64,000 nt of DNA from Pseudomonadota bacterium. Its GTDB lineage: Bacteria; Desulfobacterota; Desulfobulbia; Desulfobulbales; Desulfurivibrionaceae. The translations under genes were made by a program, and so were the position numbers. The notes under the pieces were generated by a model. That model was given only the letters and a program-made list of their open reading frames with translations, did no database searches and was not told the origin of the DNA. This document shows, piece after piece, positions 53,906 to 61,741 of this stretch; within the stretch, counting starts at the first letter, position 1; each line of letters begins with the position of its first letter. The DNA is taken from positions 45,905 through 109,904 of the forward strand of contig JAHJRQ010000025.1 in NCBI GenBank assembly GCA_018830485.1, read 5' to 3'.

Positions 53906-54988
53906 TCAGAACCACTGCTTCTTTTTGAAGTAGACAAGCATGGAGAGGAGTGTGCCCGCCATCAGCAGGAGGGCAAAGGGGTAGCCGAAATACCAGTTGA
54001 GCTCCGGCATGTTGAACGGGCTCGCGCCGGTGTTGAAATTCATGCCGTACAGGCTGGTGATGAAGGTGAGGGGGATGAAGATCACCGCGAAGATGGTCAA
54101 GACCTTGATGATCTCGTTCATGCGATTGCTCACCGAGGAAAGGTAGATGTCGATCATGCCGGAGATGATGTCCCGGAAGGTTTCCACCGTGTCAAGCACC
54201 TGGATGGTATGATCGTAGAGATCCTTGAGAAAGACCCTGGTCGATCCCCCCATGAAAATGGCCTCATCCCGTTGGAGTCCGTGGATCACCTCGCGAAGCG
54301 GCCAGACCGACTTGCGGAGCAGGATCATCTCCCGTTTCAGCGAGTGGATTGCCTGGAGGGTTTGCGGGGAAGGCGCGGCGATCAGCTCCTCTTCCAGATC
54401 TTCGACCTCCTCGCCGATTTTTTCGAGAACGGAAAAGTAATTGTCCACCACCCTGTCCAGCAGGGAATACAACAGGTAGTCGGTCCCTAATTTCCGGATG
54501 CGGCCCTTGTTGGTTTCCAGGCGGGCCAGCAGGTCGTCAAAGATGTCATCGTCTTTTTCGTGGAAGGTGAGCAGGTAGTTGGAGCCGAGCACGAAGCTGA
54601 TCTGCTCCATGCTCATCTCCCCGGCGGCATCGTCATAGTTGATCAGGTTGATGACCAAAAACAGGTACTCCTCGTAATGGTCGATCTTCGGCCGCTGGCC
54701 GGTGTGGAGGATGTCTTCAATGGTCAGCGGATGCAGGCCGAACTCAAGGCAGAACCTGTCCACCGCCTCGGCGTCATGCAGGCCGTGGATCCTGATCCAG
54801 GTGTTGCGGGGGGTTTCCTTCAGCAGGCGGAATTCGTCGAGACGCACAGGGGTGCTGAGCGAAAGGTTCTCGGCATCGTAATCGACCATGTCCAGGCCGA
54901 ATTTTTCTGTGACCCGTTCGCCGATGAACACCGGGCTTCCCGGGGGAAGCCCGGCTTTCCGAGAGGATGTTTTGACAAGCTTCAGCAT
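53906..54988 (-). CDS. corA: CorA-type magnesium/cobalt transporter
   Basis: A 360-residue protein with a large cytoplasmic N-terminal funnel, two C-terminal membrane helices, and the pore motif YGMNF between them (GMN conserved). The N-terminal segment LHPLTIEDILHTGQRPKID and EEYLFLVINLINYDD, and the long stalk helix through VSNRMNEIIKVLTIFAVIFIPLTFITSLYGMNF are classic CorA. The ATG at 54988 has GGGGAA upstream; the longer frame adds 28 poorly conserved residues. It pumps or allows Mg2+ (or Co2+) entry. No Mg2+-responsive leader was recognised in the 232-base gap to fliS. Confidence 0.95.
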   Translation of the reverse strand: MLKLVKTSSRKAGLPPGSPVFIGERVTEKFGLDMVDYDAENLSLSTPVRLDEFRLLKETPRNTWIRIHGLHDAEAVDRFCLEFGLHPLTIEDILHTGQRPKIDHYEEYLFLVINLINYDDAAGEMSMEQISFVLGSNYLLTFHEKDDDIFDDLLARLETNKGRIRKLGTDYLLYSLLDRVVDNYFSVLEKIGEEVEDLEEELIAAPSPQTLQAIHSLKREMILLRKSVWPLREVIHGLQRDEAIFMGGSTRVFLKDLYDHTIQVLDTVETFRDIISGMIDIYLSSVSNRMNEIIKVLTIFAVIFIPLTFITSLYGMNFNTGASPFNMPELNWYFGYPFALLLMAGTLLSMLVYFKKKQWF

Positions 54989-55220
54989 CTTTAGTTCCCC
55001 GAAATGGAGGTGGTTTTTTTCGACGGCGGTGTGCGTCGGCAAGACAGTCGGTCGCCGTAATAAGAATATCATATCCGCGGCTGTTCCGTGAACCCCATTG
55101 TCCGTTGGGGTGAATATCTTGGTGATGTTTCAAGAACAGGGGAGATTTTTTTGTAAAAAGGCGCTATGGAATCGTGCCCTGATATGCGAGGATAAGAGTA
55201 AACACGAAAAGAGGGGGGGA

Positions 55221-55616
55221 ATGAAGCAGCCTGGACCGCAGTATCTGAAAACCATGGTTGAGACGGCAAGCCCGGTGCGCAACATTGTCGCGTTGTATGA
55301 AAAGTGCTTGCTGCACCTGGCCGGTGCGCGGAAAAGTCTCACCGCCGGGGAGATTGCCGGCAAGGCGGAAAGTCTGCGCAAGGCCATGGATATTCTCTTG
55401 TATCTGGACAATGCCCTGGACGCAGCCGAGCCGGAAGCCGCACAGCCGTTGCATGAGAGCTACCGGATGATTCTGGCCCAATTGAGCTTGGCCAACAGCG
55501 GGAATTCCCCGGAAGCGTTGGGGCTGGCCGAAAAATGGCTGACCGGGTTGCTGGAGGCGTGGCAGGGGGTTGGGCCGGGCGGCAAAAAAACAGGGCCGGG
55601 GGGGAAATACCCATGA
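55221..55616 (+). CDS. fliS: FliS-like flagellin chaperone
   Basis: A 131-residue helical protein similar to flagellar export chaperone FliS: QYLKTMVETASPVRNIVALYEKCLLHLAGARKSL corresponds to the N-terminal region (YxxxxVxTASPxxLxxMLYDGA), and LRKAMDILLYLDNALD and LAEKWLTGLLEAWQ to the later helices. The C-terminus is low-complexity glycine/lysine. The ATG directly follows the purine-rich GAGGGGGGGA. No other flagellar genes are nearby, so its flagellar role is uncertain; it may be an orphan copy or a FliS-like chaperone of other use. Confidence 0.65.
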   Translation: MKQPGPQYLKTMVETASPVRNIVALYEKCLLHLAGARKSLTAGEIAGKAESLRKAMDILLYLDNALDAAEPEAAQPLHESYRMILAQLSLANSGNSPEALGLAEKWLTGLLEAWQGVGPGGKKTGPGGKYP

Positions 55617-55732
55617 AAACTGTCTGCCGGATACGGGATGGTGTGGTAGGATGAATGTGTCAAGACCGTTGCAAGTTCCCGTTGTCCTGCATCTGCATGG
55701 GCTGCCGAAAAAACGATACAACCATAGAGATC

Positions 55733-56341
55733 ATGACACTATCCCTCCCCTCCTGGCTGCTTCTTCCGGTTCTGGTTTTTTTCTACCACCCCCTTGCCCG
55801 GTTTTTCCCGAAGATGGACAAGGATGCCTACGTCCGGAAAGTCGTGGCGGCAGGCAACCAATTTTACCGGCGCAGGTTTGCCCAAACGCCCTATGCCGAG
55901 AGGATGCTGTTTTTGCCCTACTGTCTGCGGGCCGAAGGGTGCGCCACGGTTATAGATCAGGAAAAGGGCTTGTTGTGCCCGCCTGAATGCCGTATTCCCT
56001 GCCGTTTGCGGGAGATGCGGGAGACGGCTTTGGCGTTGGGGTATCAGGATGTTTCCGTGGTGGTGAGCGGCCGGCTGCACAAAAAGGACGGGGTGCTGCG
56101 CAGCCGGGATTTCCTGGTGCGCCGGATCGAACAGCGCCGGCCCAACGCGGTGCTGGGGTGCCTCTGCACCCGTGACCTGCGGGAGAAATATCTGCGCTCC
56201 GCCAATGTCTCACCCGCAGGGTCGCTGGGCGGCCATGGGCTCAAGGTGATTCCCCAGGTGTGTCTGCTCAAGGATTGCAACTGCAGGCAGAGTTCCATCG
56301 ATTGGCAGGAGCTTGAAGAGCTGATACGGGCGCATGTTTGA
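55733..56341 (+). CDS. DUF116 domain protein, cysteine-rich
   Basis: A 202-residue protein with one N-terminal membrane segment (LSLPSWLLLPVLVFFYHPLARFF) and a cytoplasmic region bearing LPYCLRAEGCATVIDQEKGLLCPPECRIPCRLREM, with C-terminal CLLKDCNCRQ. The cysteine arrangement fits DUF116, which is suspected of binding a metal or Fe-S cofactor. The ATG at 55733 starts at the membrane segment; an upstream GTG (55655) would add a short cysteine-containing extension that looks fortuitous. The function is unknown. It is followed by the hybrid kinase gene at 56503. Confidence 0.65.
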   Translation: MTLSLPSWLLLPVLVFFYHPLARFFPKMDKDAYVRKVVAAGNQFYRRRFAQTPYAERMLFLPYCLRAEGCATVIDQEKGLLCPPECRIPCRLREMRETALALGYQDVSVVVSGRLHKKDGVLRSRDFLVRRIEQRRPNAVLGCLCTRDLREKYLRSANVSPAGSLGGHGLKVIPQVCLLKDCNCRQSSIDWQELEELIRAHV

Positions 56342-56502
56342 AAAGATTGTTGCCGTCTTGTCCGGAATTCCGGGGAAAATACAAGCGCCATGCCTTTCGC
56401 GGCCCAGATTCTCGCCACAAGGCAGGGGAGACGGAGTATGTTTGAAAAAAAGCGGCGTACGGCCGCAATAGTATTCCATGGAGTAGGAACGGCGGATGCA
56501 GC

Positions 56503-58383
56503 GTGGATAATCAGGAATTGAACACAGCATTCAAGCGGGTTGTCGATACCGCAAGCGTGGAGTTTTATCTGATCACCCCTGAAGGGGGATTTGCCTATGT
56601 GAATCAGGCAGCGGCCAGAAATCTCGGCTATTCCGAGGCAGAGCTTCTTGCCTTGAGCCTTGCCGATATTGATCCGGAAATCGGCCCCAGTGCCAAACAT
56701 CTTTGGCCCGAGTGGAAAAGACAGGGCATCCTGCGTCTTGAAACCACCCATCGGACAAAAAGCGGGCAGGTCGTCCAGAAGGAAGTCGATGCGGTCTGCG
56801 TCACCCTCGGCGCGGCAGACTATATCTGCGCCTTTGTCCGGGATATCACCGAGCGCAAGCGCATGGAAACAGCCCTTTTGGAAAGCGGGGAGCAATACCG
56901 CGATCTTTTTGAAAGCGCCAGCGATCTCATCCAGTTCGTCCGGCCGGACGGCTCCTTTCTCCAAGTCAATCCGGCTTGGCGGGACACCTTTGGTTATTCC
57001 GAGGAAGAGGTCGGGAAGCTCACCATTTTTGATCTCATCGATCCGGACTGCTCGGATCACTGCATGGAAACCTTTCAACGGGTCCTGGAGGAGGGACGGG
57101 TTGACAGGATAGACACATCCTTTGTCGCGAAGAACGGCGAAAAGATCATGATCCAGGGCGCGGCCAACTGCAGGTACGAAAACGGCAAGCCTCAGGTGAC
57201 CCGCTGCATTTTCCGCAACGTCAGCGAGGAAAAAAGACTGCAGGCCCAATTGCTGCAATCCCAAAAGCTGGAGGCTGTCGGGCGGTTGACCAGCGGCGTG
57301 GCCCACGATTTCAACAATCTGCTCACCACGATTTTAAGCTACAGCGAGCTGTATCTGAGGCGTCTGCCGGACAGCGACCCCCTGGCGAACGCCTTGCGCG
57401 CCATCCGCGAGGCCGGCATCCGAGGCGCGGCCCTGACCCGCCAGTTGCTTACCTTCTGCCGGCATCAGGTTGTGGATGTGCGGGTTATCAACTTGCATAA
57501 TCTTGTCTCCGGGTTGAGCACCATGATCCGGCGTCTCATCCCCCCGGGCATCGATTTTACGGTGGCGGTTGCCTCCGGCGGGCAGGGGCGGATTCTTGCC
57601 GACCAGCACCAGATCGAGCAGGTGCTGCTCAATCTGGCCATCAACGCGCGCGACGCCATGCCGGATGGGGGAACCCTGGCCATTTCCTGCCTTGAGGAGG
57701 TTTTGGAGCAGGATGAATTCTCCAATTTCGACAATATCGAGCCCGGACGGTATGTGGTTGTTGTGGTGAGCGATACAGGGGAAGGCATGAGCAAGGAAGT
57801 TCAGGAGCATATCTTCGAGCCGTTTTTCACCACCAAACCCCAAGGCAAGGGAACCGGCCTCGGCTTGGCCACTGCCTACGGCATTGTCAAGCAGCATAGC
57901 GGCTATATTGTGGTTGAGAGCGAGCCTGGCGAGGGAACCACCTTTCGCCTGTATTTCCCCAGGGTGGAGGCGCCGGTGGAGGCGGTGGTGACCGGACACG
58001 CCTTGGAGGTGTTGCAAGGCAGCGAGACCATCCTCGTGGTTGACGATGAACCGGAGATCCTGGCGGTTATCAGCCATTCCCTCGGGACCATGGGCTACAC
58101 CGTGCTTACGGCCGGGTCTTCGTCGGAAGCCCTGCTCCTTGTGGAAGAGGGGGGGCGCAAGATCGATCTCCTGCTGACCGATGTGGTCATGCCGGGAATG
58201 GCCGGCCACACGTTGGCCGCCCGGGCCCAGGCGGCAGACCCCCGGATCCGGGTGTTGTTCATGTCGGGCTATACCGATTCCATGCTCGAAGAATACGGGG
58301 TTTTTCGGACGCACGCAAATTTCATCAGCAAGCCGCTTTCCCCGGGCGAGCTTGCCGTCAAGATCCGCAAGATGCTGGCGTAA
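56503..58383 (+). CDS. PAS-PAS hybrid sensor histidine kinase
   Basis: A soluble 626-residue hybrid kinase. PAS domains cover about residues 5-120 and 130-248 (DITERKRME and NVSEEKRLQ linkers). HisKA has SGVAHDFNNLL with phospho-His at residue 268, HATPase has NLAINARDAMP and DTGEGMSKEVQEHIFEPFFTTKPQGKGTGLGL, and the C-terminal receiver has VVDDEPEIL and LLTDVVMPGMAG with the acceptor Asp near residue 562. No membrane segment is seen, so it senses something cytoplasmic. The GTG start follows AGGAACGGCGGATGCAGC. No obvious output partner is adjacent. Confidence 0.92.
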   Translation: MDNQELNTAFKRVVDTASVEFYLITPEGGFAYVNQAAARNLGYSEAELLALSLADIDPEIGPSAKHLWPEWKRQGILRLETTHRTKSGQVVQKEVDAVCVTLGAADYICAFVRDITERKRMETALLESGEQYRDLFESASDLIQFVRPDGSFLQVNPAWRDTFGYSEEEVGKLTIFDLIDPDCSDHCMETFQRVLEEGRVDRIDTSFVAKNGEKIMIQGAANCRYENGKPQVTRCIFRNVSEEKRLQAQLLQSQKLEAVGRLTSGVAHDFNNLLTTILSYSELYLRRLPDSDPLANALRAIREAGIRGAALTRQLLTFCRHQVVDVRVINLHNLVSGLSTMIRRLIPPGIDFTVAVASGGQGRILADQHQIEQVLLNLAINARDAMPDGGTLAISCLEEVLEQDEFSNFDNIEPGRYVVVVVSDTGEGMSKEVQEHIFEPFFTTKPQGKGTGLGLATAYGIVKQHSGYIVVESEPGEGTTFRLYFPRVEAPVEAVVTGHALEVLQGSETILVVDDEPEILAVISHSLGTMGYTVLTAGSSSEALLLVEEGGRKIDLLLTDVVMPGMAGHTLAARAQAADPRIRVLFMSGYTDSMLEEYGVFRTHANFISKPLSPGELAVKIRKMLA

Positions 58384-58536
58384 GCCTGAGTATGGCCCTT
58401 GTTCGGATTCTTCTCTGTATTTCCGCATGCCTTCCTTACCCCTGCGCGCGTTGCGGCGCTCCAGCGCAAGATTATTTCCGGGAAAAACGGGATATGATTT
58501 TTTCCCGTTTTTGGCACAAATCGTGGTAATTTTTAA

Positions 58537-58764
58537 AGAGAAGGCCAACGAGCCCCGCCTTTCTTGCACCGCATCCACCATTCGGTGCGGATTCGTGAGC
58601 GGGACTCCAACTACGGGGTGATCCTGTCCATCTGGGATCGGATGCTGGGCACCCTGACCACCTGGGTGGAACAGGAAAAAATCGTCATCGGTTTGCACCG
58701 GGAAATCGAAAAGCTGGGCTTCTGGGGTCTGCTGGCCCAGCCCTTTACGCGCAATACCCCGTGA
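58537..58764 (+). pseudogene. Sterol desaturase/fatty acid hydroxylase C-terminal remnant
   Basis: The frame downstream of a stop at 58534 encodes FLHRIHHSVRIRERDSNYGV and LSIWDRMLGTL, the second His-box region of membrane-bound fatty acid hydroxylases, ending in GFWGLLAQPF. The upstream two thirds of such a protein (membrane helices and first His box) are missing from the 150 bases between here and the kinase gene. It is therefore read as a truncated remnant, not a working enzyme. The rest of the 425-base region 58384-58808 holds no other gene. Confidence 0.6.
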
Positions 58765-58808
58765 AGCATGAAAAGCCCGGATCGGAAAAGAGACGAGAGG
58801 AGTGAGCA

Positions 58809-59669
58809 ATGAACTGGAAGAATCTGTTTGTGCCGGGTAAGGATTTCACCGTGGCCCAGGCCAAGGAGTACATGGAGGCGCGGGGAGCGGAGGCCTATCA
58901 GCTCCTGGATGTCCGTCAGCCCAAGGAGTATGAGGAAGGGCATCTGCCCGGGGCTATCCTCATCCCGCTCAAAGAGCTCCCAGGGCGATTGGCTGAGCTT
59001 GACAGGGATAAGCCGGTCATTGCCTATTGCGCCGTTGGCGGCAGAAGCAAAGCCGCGGCCCAGTTTCTTGCTGGCAAGGATTTTGCAAATGTTTACAACA
59101 TGGCCGGGGGCATCAAGGCCTGGCAGGGGGGACAGGCCAGGGGGGGGGAAGAGGCCGGCCTGGAATTTTTCACCGGCCAGGAAGAGTATGAGGACGGAGT
59201 GAGCCTTGCCTATGCCATGGAAGACGGGCTGCAGGAGTTTTACCGTCTTCTGGCCGAACGGGCGCAGGATAACGAAGTCCGGCAGCTCTACACCCGCTTG
59301 ATGGGCTTTGAGGATGCGCACAAGACCCGGCTTCTTGCCGAGTACCGGCAGGCGCACGGGTCTGCGGCCATGCCGGGCACAGGGGCGGATGGGTTCATGG
59401 AAGGCGGTTCCAGGGTGGAGGGTTTTCTTGCCCGGGTCGATGCCCGACTGCAAACCAAGCGGGATATCCTGGAGTTGGCCATGGCGTTGGAGACCCAGGC
59501 CCTGGATCTGTACAGCCGCATGGCGCACAAGAGTCAAAAAGGCGAGGCCAGGGCGTTGTTTTTGCGTTTGGCGGATGAAGAAAAAATGCATCTTTCCTTT
59601 TTGGCCGACGAAATGGACACGGTGCTGAGCCAGGGTGCAAACCCTTTGGATGGCGGACAGGTACGCTGA
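58809..59669 (+). CDS. Rhodanese-ferritin-like (rubrerythrin-type) fusion protein
   Basis: A 286-residue two-domain protein. The N-terminal rhodanese domain (residues 1-110) has LLDVRQPKEYEEGHLPGAILIP and the active loop YCAVGGRSKAAA with Cys74. The C-terminal ferritin-like domain (about 120-275) has two helical EXXH-type halves, EDGLQEFYRLLAE...FEDAHKTR and ALETQALDLYSRMAH...LADEEKMHLSFL, expected to bind a di-iron site. Such fusions are known in anaerobes and suggest handling of sulfane sulfur together with oxidative stress. A ribosome binding site GAGAGGAGTGAGCA precedes it. It shares a TGATG overlap with the kinase gene downstream. Confidence 0.88.
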   Translation: MNWKNLFVPGKDFTVAQAKEYMEARGAEAYQLLDVRQPKEYEEGHLPGAILIPLKELPGRLAELDRDKPVIAYCAVGGRSKAAAQFLAGKDFANVYNMAGGIKAWQGGQARGGEEAGLEFFTGQEEYEDGVSLAYAMEDGLQEFYRLLAERAQDNEVRQLYTRLMGFEDAHKTRLLAEYRQAHGSAAMPGTGADGFMEGGSRVEGFLARVDARLQTKRDILELAMALETQALDLYSRMAHKSQKGEARALFLRLADEEKMHLSFLADEMDTVLSQGANPLDGGQVR

Positions 59670-61711
59670 TGGAATGGAAAAGGCAAGAACGCAGGGTGGC
59701 AAAAACCGACAGGCGAGCCATCGGCCGCATGCTGCTGGATCATCTCCGCTTTCTGCAATCGGTGATCAACGGGGTGACTGACCCTGTTCTGGTGATCGGA
59801 ACGGATATGCGGGTAAAGCTCATCAACCAGGCAGCGCGTGATTTTCCTGTTTCCCGGCCGAACGATGGGAGATTTTCCGAAAATTCGCACTGCTATCGGG
59901 TGCTGTTCGGCATGGAGCAACCGTGCGACAAGGCCGGGCGCAAGTGTCCGCTCATGGAGGTTCTTGAAACCGGCAAAGCAGTGTCGGTTTGCCAAGACAT
60001 TACCCTGAAGTCCGGCGAGCTCCGTCATTACGAGGTGTTTGCTTCCCCCCTGCTGGGGGACGGCGATACCCTGCTCGGCGTTATCGAAATTGTGCGTGAT
60101 GTCACCGAACTGAATCTTGCCGCCGAGGTTTTAAAGAAAAGTCATGACGAGCTTGAGCAGCGGGTTGAGGCGCGAACCATTGAGCTGAAAAAGGTCAATG
60201 ATGCCCTGCGCCTTGAGGTCGACGAGCGGCGCTGGGCCGAAGATCAACTGCTTCAGGCCTGCGAACGGGCAAAACTCGTGTACAGTGTTATTCCCAGCGC
60301 CATTTTCACCGTTGACCTCGATAGAAAGATCACCAGTTGGAATAAAAAGGCTGAAAGGATCACCGGATATACGGAAGCGGAGGTTCTTGGCAAGCCGTGC
60401 AGTGTTTTTGCCTTGGAACCATGCACGGTAAAGGGCTGCGGCGTGTATTCGGAAACGGTCAAGAAGCCTATTTTGAAGCGGATTTGCGAGATCAAAACCA
60501 AGGATGGTCAGATAAGGATTGTCAGTAAAAACGCCGACTTATTGCGGGATGCAAGCGGCCGGATCATCGGCGCGGTGGAAAGCTTCGGCGACATTACGGA
60601 ACAGCAACATATCGAGAGGCAGTTGCGCACGGAGCGGGATAAGTTCCGGGGGATCCTTTCCGCCCTTGATCACGGGATGCACATCCTCAACCGGGATTAT
60701 AAGATCGAATACCAAAACGAGATCTTGCGCCGGACCTTTGGCGACAGGATCGGTGAAAAATGCTACGAAGTGTACAAGCAACGGGACACGCCCTGCGAGG
60801 TGTGCCGCATGCATGCCGCCATCGAAAGCAACGAGATCCAGCGAACAGAGGAGGTCATGTCCGACCAACGCCATTACGAGCAGAGCTATGTACCCTTTGT
60901 CGATATCGATGGCGAAATCAAGGCCTTGATTCTCCTGCGGGATGTCACCGAGGAAAAAAAATACCGGGCAGAAACCATGCGGGCCGGCCAGCTTGCCTCC
61001 ATCGGCGAACTGGCCGCCGGAGTGGCCCACGAGATCAACAATCCCATCAACGGCATCATCAATTACGCCCAGGTGCTGCTTGATGACGCAAGCCAGGGGA
61101 CGATGGAGGGCGAGGGAGGCCATCCGGCCCAGCGGGAGATGCTCGATCGCATCATCAAGGAAGGGGAGCGGATCGCCTATATAGTGCGCAATCTGCTCTT
61201 TTTTGCCCGCCAGCGGGAAGAGGAGGCGGAGCTGGTCGAAATCGGGGCAATTATCGAGGATTCCCTGGCCTTGATTAAGCACCAGCTCCAGAAAGACGGG
61301 ATAATCATCCACACCGATATTCCGGTGGATTTGCCGCCCATCCGGGTGCATCCGCAACAGTTGCAGCAGGTTTTTCTCAATCTGCTCAGCAACGCTCGAT
61401 ATGCCCTCAACCACCGCTACCCCGGGCGGGATTCCGGTAAAAAGCTGGAGATCCGCTGCCGGGAAGTGCAGGGACCGGGACGGACCATGGTGCGGACAGA
61501 AATAACCGATCATGGCGAAGGGATCCCATTGGAGATGCTTTCCCAGATATTTGAGCCGTTTTTTTCTTCAAAGAAACCGGGAGAGGGGACCGGGTTGGGA
61601 TTGTCCATCAGCGCAGGGTTGGTCAGGGATTTTCAGGGAGAACTGAGGGTGGCAAGCGAACTCGGGGTGTACACCACCATGACCGTCGATCTGCCGGCAT
61701 ATGAAGAATGA
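59669..61711 (+). CDS. Triple-PAS sensor histidine kinase
   Basis: A cytoplasmic 680-residue kinase with three PAS domains (about residues 30-150, 205-315 and 325-435), a coiled coil between the first two, and a HisKA/HATPase module: GVAHEINNPINGIINYAQVLL with phospho-His at residue 454, NLLSNARYALNHR, and EPFFSSKKPGEGTGLGLSI. Each PAS contains a cysteine-rich stretch (EQPCDKAGRKCPLM, GKPCSVFALEPCTVKGC, DTPCEVCRM), suggesting redox or metal/sulfur sensing. The stop overlap with the rhodanese-ferritin gene and the 30-base spacing to the NtrC-type regulator indicate one signalling operon with that regulator as its partner. Confidence 0.92.
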   Translation: MEWKRQERRVAKTDRRAIGRMLLDHLRFLQSVINGVTDPVLVIGTDMRVKLINQAARDFPVSRPNDGRFSENSHCYRVLFGMEQPCDKAGRKCPLMEVLETGKAVSVCQDITLKSGELRHYEVFASPLLGDGDTLLGVIEIVRDVTELNLAAEVLKKSHDELEQRVEARTIELKKVNDALRLEVDERRWAEDQLLQACERAKLVYSVIPSAIFTVDLDRKITSWNKKAERITGYTEAEVLGKPCSVFALEPCTVKGCGVYSETVKKPILKRICEIKTKDGQIRIVSKNADLLRDASGRIIGAVESFGDITEQQHIERQLRTERDKFRGILSALDHGMHILNRDYKIEYQNEILRRTFGDRIGEKCYEVYKQRDTPCEVCRMHAAIESNEIQRTEEVMSDQRHYEQSYVPFVDIDGEIKALILLRDVTEEKKYRAETMRAGQLASIGELAAGVAHEINNPINGIINYAQVLLDDASQGTMEGEGGHPAQREMLDRIIKEGERIAYIVRNLLFFARQREEEAELVEIGAIIEDSLALIKHQLQKDGIIIHTDIPVDLPPIRVHPQQLQQVFLNLLSNARYALNHRYPGRDSGKKLEIRCREVQGPGRTMVRTEITDHGEGIPLEMLSQIFEPFFSSKKPGEGTGLGLSISAGLVRDFQGELRVASELGVYTTMTVDLPAYEE

Positions 61712-61741
61712 ACCGTTGATTTCTTTCCTTTTTTTACGAGG

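Noticed and set aside
55655..55732. Cysteine-bearing N-terminal extension of the DUF116 protein
   Set aside because: The extension has no ribosome binding site and would put hydrophilic residues ahead of a natural N-terminal membrane segment.
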